Source: JBBPYC01 sp038200275 (GTDB lineage: Bacteria; Pseudomonadota; Gammaproteobacteria; Burkholderiales; Burkholderiaceae_C). From it: a stretch of 64,000 nt of DNA. The stretch covers positions 1 to 64,000 of the forward strand of contig JBBPYC010000082.1 in assembly GCA_038200275.1 (NCBI GenBank), given 5' to 3'. Both the position numbers and the translations under genes were made by a program. The notes below the pieces were generated by a model, which saw only the letters and a program-made list of their open reading frames with translations, searched no databases and was not told where the DNA came from. Shown one piece after another: positions 46,184 through 55,074 of the stretch. How positions within the stretch are numbered: the stretch's first letter is position 1; each line of letters opens with the position of its first letter.

Positions 46184-47740
46184 ATGCAAAACGGCACCCG
46201 CCTCGCTGCCGTCGATCTCGGCTCCAACAGCTTTCGGCTCGAGATCGGCCGGCTCGATCATGGCCAGATCCAGCGCTCCGAGTATTTGAAAGAAACCGTG
46301 CGCCAAGGCAACGGTCTGGACGACGCGCGCAACCTCACGCCGGAAGCAATGCAGCGCGGCTGGGACTGCCTGGCACGCTTTGGCGAACGGCTGGCGGGGT
46401 TTTGCAAGTCGCAGGTGCGCGCGGTGGCCACACAGACGCTGCGGGAGGCGAAGAACCGCGATGAATTTCTGGCGCAAGCTAGGAAGATCCTCGGCTTCCA
46501 CATCGACGTGATCTCAGGCCGCGAGGAAGCGCGCTTGATCTATCAGGGTGTGGCGCGGCTGCTGCCGCAGTCGGACACGCTTACGAAAGAGCGCCGGCTG
46601 GTTGTCGACATCGGCGGGCGCTCGACCGAGATGATCCTCGGCCACGGCTTCGATGCGCAGTTGATGGAGTCTTACCGCCTGGGCAGCGTCTCATGGTCGA
46701 TGCGCTACTTTCCAGACGGTCAGTTCACCGCGAAAGCGTTCGATGCAGCAGCGATAGCCGCGCGCGCGGTGCTCGATGAGGCGCTGACGCTGTACGGACC
46801 TGAGCAGTGGGACGTGGCGTACGGCTCGTCGGGCACCATCGCCGCCGTCGGCGATGTGCTGGCCGCAGCCGGGCACGCGGAAGGCATCGTGACGCGCGAG
46901 GGACTGGCGTGGTTGAAGGAGCGCCTGCTCAAAGCCGGCAGCGCCGACAAGTTGCGCATCGACGGAATGAAGGACGACCGGCGCGCGGTGATTGGTGGCG
47001 GCCTTACGGTGCTGACGGCCGTATTCGATTTGCTGGAACTCCAACAGATCAAAGCCGCCGATGGGGCGCTGCGCCACGGCGTGCTGTACGACTTGGTCGA
47101 GCGCGAGCAGGAGGAGACCGATCTGCGCTCCAGCTCGGTCGATCGGCTGGTCACGCGCTTCGACATCGACGCGGTGCACGGCCAGCGGGTTGCAAAAATT
47201 GCGCAGTTTCTTTTTGCACAAGCGTTCGATCCGGCCACCGACGTGGCACGACTTGAAGCGGAAGCGTCGCCCGCGGCTCACTTGGAACGGCTGTCGCGCA
47301 AGCTTAAGTGGGCAGGTCAGTTGCACGAGATCGGCTGTCATATCTCGCACAACTACCACCACAAGCACGGCGCCTACATCCTGCAGAACGCCGAGGTGCC
47401 GGGCTTTGCGTTGCCCGAACTGCGGCTGCTCGGCCTGCTGGTACTCGGCCAGCGCGGCAAGCTGAAAAAGCTCGAAGTCGAATTGTCCGACGCGGTGCTG
47501 GTGCAGCAGTTGTTGTGTCTGCGGCTCGCGGTGTCGCTGTGCCACGCGCGGCGCGAGCCGGACTACAAAGGCCTGGTGTTGCATGGTGAAGTGACCCCGT
47601 CACGCAGCTTCACACTCACCTGCCCGCCCGGCTGGGCCGAAGCCTGGCCGCAATCGGCGCATCTGCTGCGCGAAGAAGCGCAGGCGTGGAACAAAACCAA
47701 CTGGACGTTGCGGCTTGAGGGATGTGCGGCGGAGAGCTGA
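46184..47740 (+). CDS. ppx: Exopolyphosphatase
   Basis: A 518-residue Ppx/GppA enzyme that releases phosphate from polyphosphate. The two phosphate-binding loops are LAAVDLGSNSFRLEIG near residue 7 and RRLVVDIGGRSTEMILGHG near 140; the C-terminal HD-like domain is visible (GCHISHNYHHKHGAYIL). The start ATG at 46184 gives the canonical N-terminus. It is divergent from pstS and completes a phosphate-management cluster. GppA is related but this neighbourhood favours Ppx. Confidence 0.92.
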   Translation: MQNGTRLAAVDLGSNSFRLEIGRLDHGQIQRSEYLKETVRQGNGLDDARNLTPEAMQRGWDCLARFGERLAGFCKSQVRAVATQTLREAKNRDEFLAQARKILGFHIDVISGREEARLIYQGVARLLPQSDTLTKERRLVVDIGGRSTEMILGHGFDAQLMESYRLGSVSWSMRYFPDGQFTAKAFDAAAIAARAVLDEALTLYGPEQWDVAYGSSGTIAAVGDVLAAAGHAEGIVTREGLAWLKERLLKAGSADKLRIDGMKDDRRAVIGGGLTVLTAVFDLLELQQIKAADGALRHGVLYDLVEREQEETDLRSSSVDRLVTRFDIDAVHGQRVAKIAQFLFAQAFDPATDVARLEAEASPAAHLERLSRKLKWAGQLHEIGCHISHNYHHKHGAYILQNAEVPGFALPELRLLGLLVLGQRGKLKKLEVELSDAVLVQQLLCLRLAVSLCHARREPDYKGLVLHGEVTPSRSFTLTCPPGWAEAWPQSAHLLREEAQAWNKTNWTLRLEGCAAES

Positions 47741-47837
47741 ACGCTCTGCCATCAGCGGTCTGCGCGCGTCGTTGCACAAACAGGCAGCGCATTTTTGGCC
47801 TGAACGCCCTGCAGCGCAGGTGAATCGATCGTTTTCA

Positions 47838-47854
47838 GCTACAAAAAATATAGC
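47838..47854. repeat. AT-rich interrupted palindrome (copy 3 of 4)
   Basis: GCTACAAAAAATATAGC between the 3' ends of ppx and the convergent aldolase-type gene. Resembles 4224, 17600 and 63552. Confidence 0.5.
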
Positions 47855-47857
47855 AAT

Positions 47858-49111
47858 TCAACCCACAGCGCCGCGCGCATCGACTTCGATTACACGCTCG
47901 ACGGTGCCGTGCTGCAAATCGCCGCGCACACCGATCATGCGGTCGTGCAGATTCACCGTCGGGTCGCAGTGGCCCGGGATCAGCCAGAGCAGATCGTCGA
48001 TCGCTGGCAGGACCGCACCACTGGCACCGACATCCGCACGCAGCACCCCGTGCTCGTCCCCGCCGTTGCCATAGACCAGCCCGCGGCCAGCGCCCACACC
48101 ATGCACCTTCGGCAGGCCCGAATCGATCGCGTGACTCTTGTGGCCTGCGTCGCACACCGCATGGTCGGCGGCCACGCTCATCACCTGGGTTTGCACGAAC
48201 AGCGCGTGCTCGAAGCGCGGCATGGCTGGGTCGTCAGGCCCGCTGGCTGTACTGGCTGATGCAACCGACTCATTGGCTGCATAGTCCGCGTCCATGAACA
48301 GGAACGAGCCACATTGCATCTCGCCCCAGACACCGGTCTCGGTTTCCAGCGCGAAGCTGCCGGTGCCACACCCGGTGATCAGTGGCACTTCGATGCCTGC
48401 GGCTTCCAGCAAGCCGACCGTGTGCCGGACGAGGGCGGCCGATTGCTGCACCGCAGCGCGCCGATCGGCCACCGTTCGGATGTGCTGCGCGCCGCCATGA
48501 TAAGCCTGCAGGCCCGCGAAACGCAGCCCAGGCTGCGCTGCGATCTCACGCGCCAGCGCGACCGCTGCGGGACCGGGCGCAACGCCGCAACGATGCTGGC
48601 CGACGTCGATCTCGACAAACACGTCGATCAAGCCTTGCGCGCTGTGGGCAACAGCAGCAGATGCTGCTTCGCGATGCAGCGCCTCGGCCAACCGCTGCAC
48701 GCCGATCGAATGATCGACGGCGATTGCGAGGCGTCCACCCGCTGCATTCAGCCGATGCGCGAGCGCCGCCACGCGCGCCAGCTTTGATGGCGCGGTCACC
48801 TCGTTGCTCAGGTAGATGTTGCTGACGCCGAGTTGCGCAAGGCACTCGGCCTCGGACGTCTTCTGCACGCAGGCGCCAACCGCACCGGCCTCGGTCAGCC
48901 GCCGCGCGATGTAGGCGCTCTTGTGTGCTTTGGCATGCGGCCGCCAGCGCATGCCGCTGCGGCGCGCAAAGGCCGACATGCGCTCGATGTTGCGGTCGAA
49001 TGCGTCCAGGTCGAGCACCAGCGCAGGCGTGTCCAGCGTGCTGGCCGGTTGCCCCGGTTGCCCCGGTTGCGCCTCGGTCGTGTTCGTTGTCGTGCTTGTC
49101 ATGGCTGTCAT
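47858..49111 (-). CDS. DSD1-family PLP enzyme (D-threonine aldolase / D-serine dehydratase-like)
   Basis: A 417-residue fold-type III PLP enzyme. The pyridoxal lysine is in RPHAKAHKSAYIA, DTPALVLDLDAFDRN opens the barrel, and the C-terminal metal-binding H-x-C pair is in IPGHCDPTVN. D-amino-acid aldolases and dehydratases share this fold. ATG at 49111 overlaps the stop of the histidine phosphatase gene (ATGA). The N-terminus has a short tandem repeat (GGTTGCCCC, about 49047-49070) coding for PGQPGQP. Confidence 0.85.
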   Translation of the reverse strand: MTAMTSTTTNTTEAQPGQPGQPASTLDTPALVLDLDAFDRNIERMSAFARRSGMRWRPHAKAHKSAYIARRLTEAGAVGACVQKTSEAECLAQLGVSNIYLSNEVTAPSKLARVAALAHRLNAAGGRLAIAVDHSIGVQRLAEALHREAASAAVAHSAQGLIDVFVEIDVGQHRCGVAPGPAAVALAREIAAQPGLRFAGLQAYHGGAQHIRTVADRRAAVQQSAALVRHTVGLLEAAGIEVPLITGCGTGSFALETETGVWGEMQCGSFLFMDADYAANESVASASTASGPDDPAMPRFEHALFVQTQVMSVAADHAVCDAGHKSHAIDSGLPKVHGVGAGRGLVYGNGGDEHGVLRADVGASGAVLPAIDDLLWLIPGHCDPTVNLHDRMIGVRGDLQHGTVERVIEVDARGAVG

Positions 49112-49800
49112 GGCATGGCCCCCGGTGCGACGGTGGCATCGTCGATAAGCGTTGATTCGTCGGCCAGGTGCTGCGCATCGGCCCAGCCGACCAAAGTCAA
49201 GCCGGCGTGGGTCCATAGCAGCCGGTTGATTGCCGCGTTGTGCAACGTCCAGCTGCGCACGTCCTGAATCGCCTGCCGTGTGGCGGCTCGGTACAACACA
49301 TCCATCACGCCGCCGTGCGCGACCAGTGCGATCTGGCTGCCGACGTGGCGCGCAGCGAGCCGGTCCACCACGCCCACGATGCGGTCTCGAAACGCGCGCA
49401 GCGACTCGCCGCCGCTCTGTGGAGCGAAGTCGGGATCGCGCTTGCGCCAGGCTTCGGCGTCGTCGGGCCATTCGGCGTTGATCTCGTCAAAGGTGCGCCC
49501 TTCAAACACGCCGAACGCGCGTTCGCGCAACGCTGGCTCGGCGATCAGCGGCAGGCCGCAGGCAGCAGCCAGTGGCTCGGCAGTGGCCCAGGCGCGCTTC
49601 AAGTCGCTGCTGTAGATCGCGGCGATTGGTTGTTCAGCCGCGGCCGTGTCGGCCAATGCCTGCGCGAGTTGCGCTGCCTGCCAGCGTCCGCGCGGGTTGA
49701 GTTCGATGTCAAGGCTGCCCTGGATGCGGCCGTCCGCGTTCCAGGCGGTCTCGCCGTGGCGCAGCGCCAGGATGCGCGTGGCTTCCATCGGCGCCTTCAC
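49108..49800 (-). CDS. Histidine phosphatase family protein (phosphoglycerate-mutase-like)
   Basis: A 230-residue enzyme with the phospho-histidine motif LALRHGETAWN near residue 11 and the second histidine in LVAHGGVMDVLYR. AFGVFEGRTFDEI completes the active site. It may be a phosphatase rather than a mutase. Two ATGs (49800 and 49788) are possible. It overlaps the aldolase-type gene downstream. Confidence 0.87.
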   Translation of the reverse strand: MKAPMEATRILALRHGETAWNADGRIQGSLDIELNPRGRWQAAQLAQALADTAAAEQPIAAIYSSDLKRAWATAEPLAAACGLPLIAEPALRERAFGVFEGRTFDEINAEWPDDAEAWRKRDPDFAPQSGGESLRAFRDRIVGVVDRLAARHVGSQIALVAHGGVMDVLYRAATRQAIQDVRSWTLHNAAINRLLWTHAGLTLVGWADAQHLADESTLIDDATVAPGAMP

Positions 49801-49840
49801 GCTGCGCTGCAGCGCTGTGCCCCACGCATGGTGGCCGCCC

Positions 49841-50377
49841 TCATCGGGGCATTACCGTCTGCTGCACGGAACGAAGCCGCATCTCGATCTGCGGCCACAG
49901 CAACCAGCTTTGCAGCAGCACCAGCAGCAGCGCGAGCAGGCCACAAACAAAGCCCACCTTGCCCCAACGACGCGCGCGCTTCAGCGGTGCCTGCATGCGG
50001 CCCGCAACCAGATCGGCGCGGCCTGCCGCTTCGCGCGAGGCCTCGGCCCAAAGCTGCGATTCCTGCATGATCGAGCGCGCCGCGTTGGTGTCGCTACGAC
50101 GTTCCGGGGCGGTCTCTGCACCGAATTCATCAGCAGGTTGTGGTGAAACCGTCCGCGTCGGTTGGGACACAGGTGCGCTGGCCGCACTTGGCTTGACCTC
50201 GCGGCCGGAAGTCACATCGTCGTAGACGGAAAGCCATTTCTGGACCAACCCGCGGCCACTGGTGAGCTGCGCGTTGTTGCTGGCAGCACGCAGTTCGGCC
50301 ACGCCTTGCGCAAAATTCTGGTGCTTGGACAACCAGTTGAGGATTTCGTATTCGCTGTTGAAGTGGGTCGGCATCAT
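49841..50377 (-). CDS. Uncharacterised protein with a C-terminal membrane segment
   Basis: About 178 residues (start ATG at 50377 or 50374, MPTHFNSEYEILNWLSKHQ). The first 60 residues look like a small helical domain, the middle is Pro/Ser/Thr-rich and charged, and one hydrophobic segment, VGFVCGLLALLLVLLQSWLL, lies near the end, preceded by RARRWGK. I recognise no family. A tail-anchored orientation with a cytosolic N-terminus is likely. It is between plsC and the histidine phosphatase gene on the same strand with short gaps. Confidence 0.6.
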   Translation of the reverse strand: MMPTHFNSEYEILNWLSKHQNFAQGVAELRAASNNAQLTSGRGLVQKWLSVYDDVTSGREVKPSAASAPVSQPTRTVSPQPADEFGAETAPERRSDTNAARSIMQESQLWAEASREAAGRADLVAGRMQAPLKRARRWGKVGFVCGLLALLLVLLQSWLLWPQIEMRLRSVQQTVMPR

Positions 50378-50387
50378 CGGAGGGCAA

Positions 50388-51245
50388 TCATGATCGGTCG
50401 GGCAGCCGGCCGCGCACGGGGCTGCAAAGTGGTTCGGCCGTGGTTGAGGCCAAAGGATGAAACGGGGATGCCGATGTCGGCATCGGCGATGTCTGCGGTG
50501 CCTGCCGCAAGCGGTCGACTTGCGCACCGAGATCGGCGGCGAAATGGCGGCGATCGCGCTCGCCGGCCGGCTGCGGCAGACCGAACGTCAGCAGCGCGAC
50601 CAGCGGCGGCGCCGTCAGTGTGCGCCACAGCGACTGCATCAGTGTCTCGTTGTCGATGTAACACGGTGCGAAGCTGTGCTCGCCAGTGCGTGCGTCCACA
50701 AAGCGCACGCCAACCGGCTGCACCGGCACCTGATGCGGGATTGCAGCCTGGATCAGATTGGCATGAAACGGCAGCATGTTCTGGCCGTCGCTGGTGGTGC
50801 CTTCCGGAAATGCAGCCAGCACCTCGCCGCGCGCCAGACTCTCGGCCATCCGGTGCACCACGCGCAACGCGTCGCGGCGGGAGGCCCGTTCGATGAACAA
50901 GGTACCGGCGCCTTCGGCCATCACGCCGAGCAACGGCCAATGCCTCACTTCGGCCTTCGACACGAAGCGGCAGTAGCCGGCTGCATGCAGCACCAGAATG
51001 TCAAGCCACGAGACGTGATTGGCCACCATCAGCAGCGGCCCCGCGGGGGTGGCCACGCCCTGACGTTGCACCTGCACGCGCAGACGGCTCAACATGCCGA
51101 GCGCCCATTGCTGCACGGTGTGCTCGCGCTGGCCTTGCGGCATGCCGCCAAAGCGCAGCCGCACGGTCAGGTAGCCGCCCAACACGTGCAGCACCAGCTG
51201 CAACAGGCGCACGGTGGCGACCCACGCGGTCCAGCCCGTCTTCAT
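50388..51245 (-). CDS. plsC: 1-acyl-glycerol-3-phosphate acyltransferase
   Basis: A 285-residue membrane-associated acyltransferase that makes phosphatidate. The catalytic NHxxxxD box is VANHVSWLDILVL, and the AFPEGTTSDG and FIERASR blocks follow. The ATG at 51245 overlaps the stop of the dihydroorotase-like gene (ATGA). About 50 C-terminal residues are rich in Pro and Ser. Confidence 0.88.
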   Translation of the reverse strand: MKTGWTAWVATVRLLQLVLHVLGGYLTVRLRFGGMPQGQREHTVQQWALGMLSRLRVQVQRQGVATPAGPLLMVANHVSWLDILVLHAAGYCRFVSKAEVRHWPLLGVMAEGAGTLFIERASRRDALRVVHRMAESLARGEVLAAFPEGTTSDGQNMLPFHANLIQAAIPHQVPVQPVGVRFVDARTGEHSFAPCYIDNETLMQSLWRTLTAPPLVALLTFGLPQPAGERDRRHFAADLGAQVDRLRQAPQTSPMPTSASPFHPLASTTAEPLCSPVRGRLPDRS

Positions 51246-52603
51246 GACTGCACGGCCAGGGCCGCGTCGGGCTGGCGCGCTGCAGGCTGCCACTCGTAGG
51301 TCAACAATCCGCCCGCGATCGTGCAGCGCACGCGCCCGGGCAGTATCTGGTCGGAGAACGGGGTGTGCCGGCCCTGGCTGCGCAGCGCATCGGGCGTGAC
51401 TTGCCACGCCAGCTCCGGCTCGATCAGGCAGATGTCGGCCACACCGCCCACGACGAGCCGCCCAACGCTGGCTGCGAGCGTACCGATCGCGCTGCCCAGC
51501 ACCGCAGCCGGCCCGCTGGTCAGCACCGCCAGCGTGCGCAGCCAGTCGGGGCTGCGTTCCGACGCAGCGCCTTCCAAATCCGGTTGACGCCAGGCCAATG
51601 CGGCGCCGGCCAGCAGTTCGAGTCCGGTCGCCCCCGCTTGTGCTTCGGCAAACGGCAGCCTCTTCTCGTCGCGTTTGACAGGGGTGTGGTCAGACACCAG
51701 TGCATCGATCGTTCCGTCTTGCAATGCCGAACGCAGCGCCGCGCGATCGGCCGCTTGACGCAGCGGCGGGGACACGCGCATGCGGGTGTCGAAATAACCG
51801 ATGTCGGCATCAGTGAAATGCAGCGAGTTGATGCTGACATCGCAAGTGACCGGCAGCCCCGCCGCCTTGGCCTGGCGCACCAGCGCGACGCCAGCAGCGC
51901 TGCTGAGCCGGCACAGATGCACCGCAGCGCCAGTGGACCGCATCAGCTCGAAAATCGTATGCAGCGCGATCGTCTCGGCCGCGACCGGCACGCTGGACAG
52001 ACCCAGTCGGGTCGCCACCGCACCGCCAGCGGCCACGCCGCGCCCCAGATACGCATCGACCGGCCGCAGCCAGACCCGGTAGCCGAACGTGGCCGCGTAC
52101 TGCAGCGCGCGCTGCAGCACCAGCGTATCGACCAGCGGCACTTCGGCTTGTGAAAAGCCCACGCAGCCGGCTTCGGTCAGCGCAACCATCTCGGTCAGCA
52201 CGGTGCCGGCCAGCCCGCGTGTGAGTGCGCCCAGCGGATGCACCCGCGCCCGGTGCGTGCGCTCCGCACGCAACCGCAGCATCTCGACCAGACCCGGCTC
52301 GTCGAGCACCGGATCGGTGTCGGGTGGACAGACCAGACTCGTCACGCCGCCGGCTGCAGCGGCCGCAAGTTCCGACTCCAGCATGCCCTCGTGTTCATGC
52401 CCCGGCTCGCCGAGCCGCGCGGCCAAGTCGACCAGACCCGGCGCCACAATGCAACCCACTGCGTTGATGACCCGGTTCGGCGCGAAGTCCGGAGAAACCG
52501 GGCCGATCGCAATGATCCGCCCCGCCGCCACGGCGATGTCCCCCACCCCGTCCCGCCCGCTCGCCGGATCGATGATTCGCCCGCCTTTGATGAGTAGCTT
52601 CAT
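51242..52603 (-). CDS. pyrC': Dihydroorotase-like protein without zinc ligands (PyrC')
   Basis: A 453-residue amidohydrolase-fold protein next to pyrB. The zinc motif of active dihydroorotase (DxHxH, in GLVDxHxHLREPG) reads GLVDLAARLGEPG here, so both histidines are lost; other catalytic positions (LVSDHTPV) are partly kept. In Pseudomonas such a pseudo-enzyme (PyrC') is needed to assemble aspartate transcarbamoylase, and this protein most likely does the same. A real dihydroorotase must be encoded elsewhere. A dispersed repeat separates it from pyrB. Confidence 0.85.
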   Translation of the reverse strand: MKLLIKGGRIIDPASGRDGVGDIAVAAGRIIAIGPVSPDFAPNRVINAVGCIVAPGLVDLAARLGEPGHEHEGMLESELAAAAAGGVTSLVCPPDTDPVLDEPGLVEMLRLRAERTHRARVHPLGALTRGLAGTVLTEMVALTEAGCVGFSQAEVPLVDTLVLQRALQYAATFGYRVWLRPVDAYLGRGVAAGGAVATRLGLSSVPVAAETIALHTIFELMRSTGAAVHLCRLSSAAGVALVRQAKAAGLPVTCDVSINSLHFTDADIGYFDTRMRVSPPLRQAADRAALRSALQDGTIDALVSDHTPVKRDEKRLPFAEAQAGATGLELLAGAALAWRQPDLEGAASERSPDWLRTLAVLTSGPAAVLGSAIGTLAASVGRLVVGGVADICLIEPELAWQVTPDALRSQGRHTPFSDQILPGRVRCTIAGGLLTYEWQPAARQPDAALAVQS

Positions 52604-52819
52604 TGATTGCCCATTTGCTTGGTCTCACCCCGAGCATCGCCCGAGTTCACCTCAACCCAAAGCGAAGAGTTCGCGAAAACGCTGCTTACACTCGCAATTC
52701 AGACTCAGTGGCTGCCGAGCTCACAGCGCTGCTGCATATGCGGCAACCACAGCAGTGCTCCGACACACCCCGGAAGCACTCCCCACCCCACCGCCGCCGC
52801 CCACCGACACCCCGACAGA

Positions 52820-52911
52820 CGCCGCGGAACTGGCTCCGCCAGTCCGCCAGCGTCGCCCCCCGGTCAGGGGGTTTGGCGAAGCGACACGAAGTGCGCGCAG
52901 CCTGGGGGGCG
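52820..52911 (+). repeat. Dispersed GC-rich intergenic repeat, copy D (diverged)
   Basis: GCCGCGGAACTGGCTCCGCC, then CGTCGCCCCCCGGTCAGGGGG and GCGCGCAGCCTGGGGG. Lies between pyrB and pyrC' in plus orientation while the genes are minus. Confidence 0.7.
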
Positions 52912-52914
52912 AGC

Positions 52915-53925
52915 TCAGTTCCCGGCGACGATGCTCATCACCGCCATCCGAACCGCGATGCCGAACGTCACTTGCGGCAGGATCACGCTCTGCGCGCCGT
53001 CCACCACCGCGGAGTCGATCTCCACACCGCGGTTGATCGGCCCCGGGTGCATCACGATCGCGTCCGGTGCGGCACTTGCCAGCCGCTCGGGCGTGAGCCC
53101 GTAGCGCTTGAAGAATTCCTGCGACGACGGCAGCAGTGCGCCGCTCATGCGTTCGTTCTGCAGCCGCAGCATGATGACCACATCGCAGCCGCGCAGGCCC
53201 TCCTCGAGCGAATGAAACACCCGCACGCCCATCTGTACGATGTCGTTCGGCACCAGCGTCTTGGGGCCGATCACACGCACATTCGGGCAGCCCAAAGCCA
53301 GCAGCGCGTGAATGTCGGACCGCGCGACGCGCGAATGCAGCACGTCGCCCACGATCGCGACCGTCAGCTTCGAGAAATCCTGCCGGTAGTGCCGGATCGT
53401 GTACATGTCCAGCAACGCCTGCGTCGGATGCGCGTGTCGGCCGTCGCCGGCATTTACCACATGCACATGCGGTGCCACATGCTGCGCGATCAAAAACGGC
53501 GCACCCGATTCGCTGTGCCGCACCACGAACAGGTCGGCCGACATCGCCGACAGGTTTGCAATCGTGTCGAGCAGCGATTCGCCTTTGGAGGCCGACGAAC
53601 GCGCGATGTCCAGGTTGATCACATCGGCCGACAGCCGCTTGGCAGCAATCTCGAACGTGGTCCGGGTGCGGGTCGAATTTTCAAAGAACAGGTTGAACAC
53701 GCTCTTGCCGCGCAGCAGCGGGACTTTCTTGACCTCACGGTCTGCCACGCTGACGAAGCTGGCCGCGGTGTCCAGCACATGCGTCAAGGTTTCGCGCGGC
53801 AGGCCTTCGATCGACAACAGGTGCACCAGCTCCCCGCGTTGATTCAGCTGGGGGTTGCGCTGTAGTGACGATTGCAGCGGTTGCGACATCTGATTCAATG
53901 GCTGATCTTGACAATGCGGGCTCAA
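52915..53925 (-). CDS. pyrB: Aspartate carbamoyltransferase catalytic chain
   Basis: A 336-residue enzyme for the committed step of pyrimidine synthesis. Carbamoyl-phosphate binding is FFENSTRTRTTFE; aspartate-site elements HPTQALLDMYTI and MHPGPINRGVEID are present. The N-terminus is about 30 residues longer than E. coli, as usual for the class that joins PyrC'. ATG at 53925 overlaps the pyrR stop. Confidence 0.95.
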   Translation of the reverse strand: MSPHCQDQPLNQMSQPLQSSLQRNPQLNQRGELVHLLSIEGLPRETLTHVLDTAASFVSVADREVKKVPLLRGKSVFNLFFENSTRTRTTFEIAAKRLSADVINLDIARSSASKGESLLDTIANLSAMSADLFVVRHSESGAPFLIAQHVAPHVHVVNAGDGRHAHPTQALLDMYTIRHYRQDFSKLTVAIVGDVLHSRVARSDIHALLALGCPNVRVIGPKTLVPNDIVQMGVRVFHSLEEGLRGCDVVIMLRLQNERMSGALLPSSQEFFKRYGLTPERLASAAPDAIVMHPGPINRGVEIDSAVVDGAQSVILPQVTFGIAVRMAVMSIVAGN

Positions 53926-54461
53926 TGCCGCACCGGTTCGATCTTGAATTCAAAGCGACCATCGGCTTGCGCTCGCGCCACCACGAGCGATCGCTCGGCT
54001 TGAAGCGTCAGCCGCGCAGCGGCGAAATCGGCCTGCACCGGCAGTTCGCGGCCGTCGCGGTCGACCAGCACAGCGAGCCGCACGCGCTGCGGTCGGCCGA
54101 AGTCGTACAACTCGTTGATGACAGCGCGAATTGTGCGACCGGTGTGCAGCACGTCGTCGATCAGCAGCAGATCGGCGCCGTCGATCGAAAACGGGAGGCT
54201 GGTCTGGCCGCGCCCGACCATGCCACGCTGCGCGAAATCGTCGCGGTGCAACGCCGAGGTGATATTGCCGGTTGCAGCATGCAAGTCGAGGTCGCGCTGC
54301 AGCCGTTCGGCAAGCCAGGCACCACCGGTCACGATGCCGATCAGCCGGGTCTGCGGAAGCAAGAGATCGCGCACCCCACCAAGCAGACGGCTGTACAAAG
54401 CTTCGGCGTTCGGTAGTGCGGCTTCGTTGCCCTCGTCGTGGACTGCAGCTGCGTTGCTCAT
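53922..54461 (-). CDS. pyrR: PyrR: pyrimidine operon regulator / uracil phosphoribosyltransferase
   Basis: A 179-residue PRT-fold protein. The PRPP motif is LLLIDDVLHTGRTIRA. In Gram-positives it controls an RNA attenuator; in proteobacteria the regulatory role is less clear and I saw no attenuator here. The ATG at 54461 (MSNAAAVHDEGN) has GGAG 8 bases upstream and is preferred over one at 54524. Confidence 0.9.
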   Translation of the reverse strand: MSNAAAVHDEGNEAALPNAEALYSRLLGGVRDLLLPQTRLIGIVTGGAWLAERLQRDLDLHAATGNITSALHRDDFAQRGMVGRGQTSLPFSIDGADLLLIDDVLHTGRTIRAVINELYDFGRPQRVRLAVLVDRDGRELPVQADFAAARLTLQAERSLVVARAQADGRFEFKIEPVRH

Positions 54462-54495
54462 AGGGCAGTCTCCGCGGCCGGTCGATCCAGACCAT

Positions 54496-54909
54496 TCATG
54501 CGAGGCTCCGAAAAAATTGGTCAAGGATCACGCAAGCTGCGCCGGCGTCCAGATCGACCGCGCCGTTGCTGGCCGCTTCGGTCGTCGAATAGCGTTCGTC
54601 CACTTCGAACACCGGCAGTTGAAACCGTCCGCGCAACTGGCGCGCAAAGCGCAGCGCGCGTTCGGTGTTTTCATGCGCCGCACCGTCCGGATGCCGCGGC
54701 ACGCCGACCACGAGCGCGTCAGGTGCCCACTCGCGGATGCGCTCGCCAATCGGCATGAAACGCGCATCGCCTGTGGCGTGCACGCTGCGCTGCGGCGTGG
54801 CGCGCCCGAGCAGTCGGCTGCCGTACGCGACGCCGGTGCGTTTCAGGCCGAAGTCGAACGCAAGAAATGTCTGAGCCGCGACCGTAACCCCTTCGCTCGA
54901 CCCGTTCAT
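54496..54909 (-). CDS. ruvX: YqgF/RuvX family (pre-16S rRNA nuclease / Holliday-junction resolvase-like)
   Basis: A 137-residue RNase H-fold protein. Catalytic acids are in FLAFDFGLKRTGVAYG, VVGVPRHPDG and VDERYSTTEA. It finishes the 5' end of 16S rRNA in E. coli. The start at 54909 (MNGSSEGV) is chosen since upstream frame lies in a dispersed repeat. Confidence 0.92.
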   Translation of the reverse strand: MNGSSEGVTVAAQTFLAFDFGLKRTGVAYGSRLLGRATPQRSVHATGDARFMPIGERIREWAPDALVVGVPRHPDGAAHENTERALRFARQLRGRFQLPVFEVDERYSTTEAASNGAVDLDAGAACVILDQFFRSLA

Positions 54910-54964
54910 CGAAACGAATTGACCATTCAATCGGCCATCCCACAACGAACAAGGCCGACATATC

Positions 54965-55065
54965 TCGTTCCAGCAGGGGCCGCGGAGCCGGCTTCGCCTG
55001 GCCGCAGGCGCCACCTCCGGTCGGGGGTAGGCGAGAGTCGACCAACGGGAGCGAAGCCTGGGGGA
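54965..55065 (+). repeat. Dispersed GC-rich intergenic repeat, copy E (fullest)
   Basis: CTCGTTCCAGCAGGGGCCGC, GGCCGCAGGCGCCACCTCCGG, TCGGGGGTAGGCGAGAG and GAGCGAAGCCTGGGGG in order. Lies between yqgE and ruvX. Confidence 0.78.
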
Positions 55066-55074
55066 TAGCCAAGT

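Noticed and set aside
49047..49070. GGTTGCCCC tandem repeat
   Set aside because: Three short units coding a PGQ linker in the PLP-enzyme N-terminus; too small to be a functional repeat array.
53925..54461. PyrR-type RNA attenuator before pyrB
   Set aside because: pyrR and pyrB overlap and no anti-terminator hairpin set was seen.
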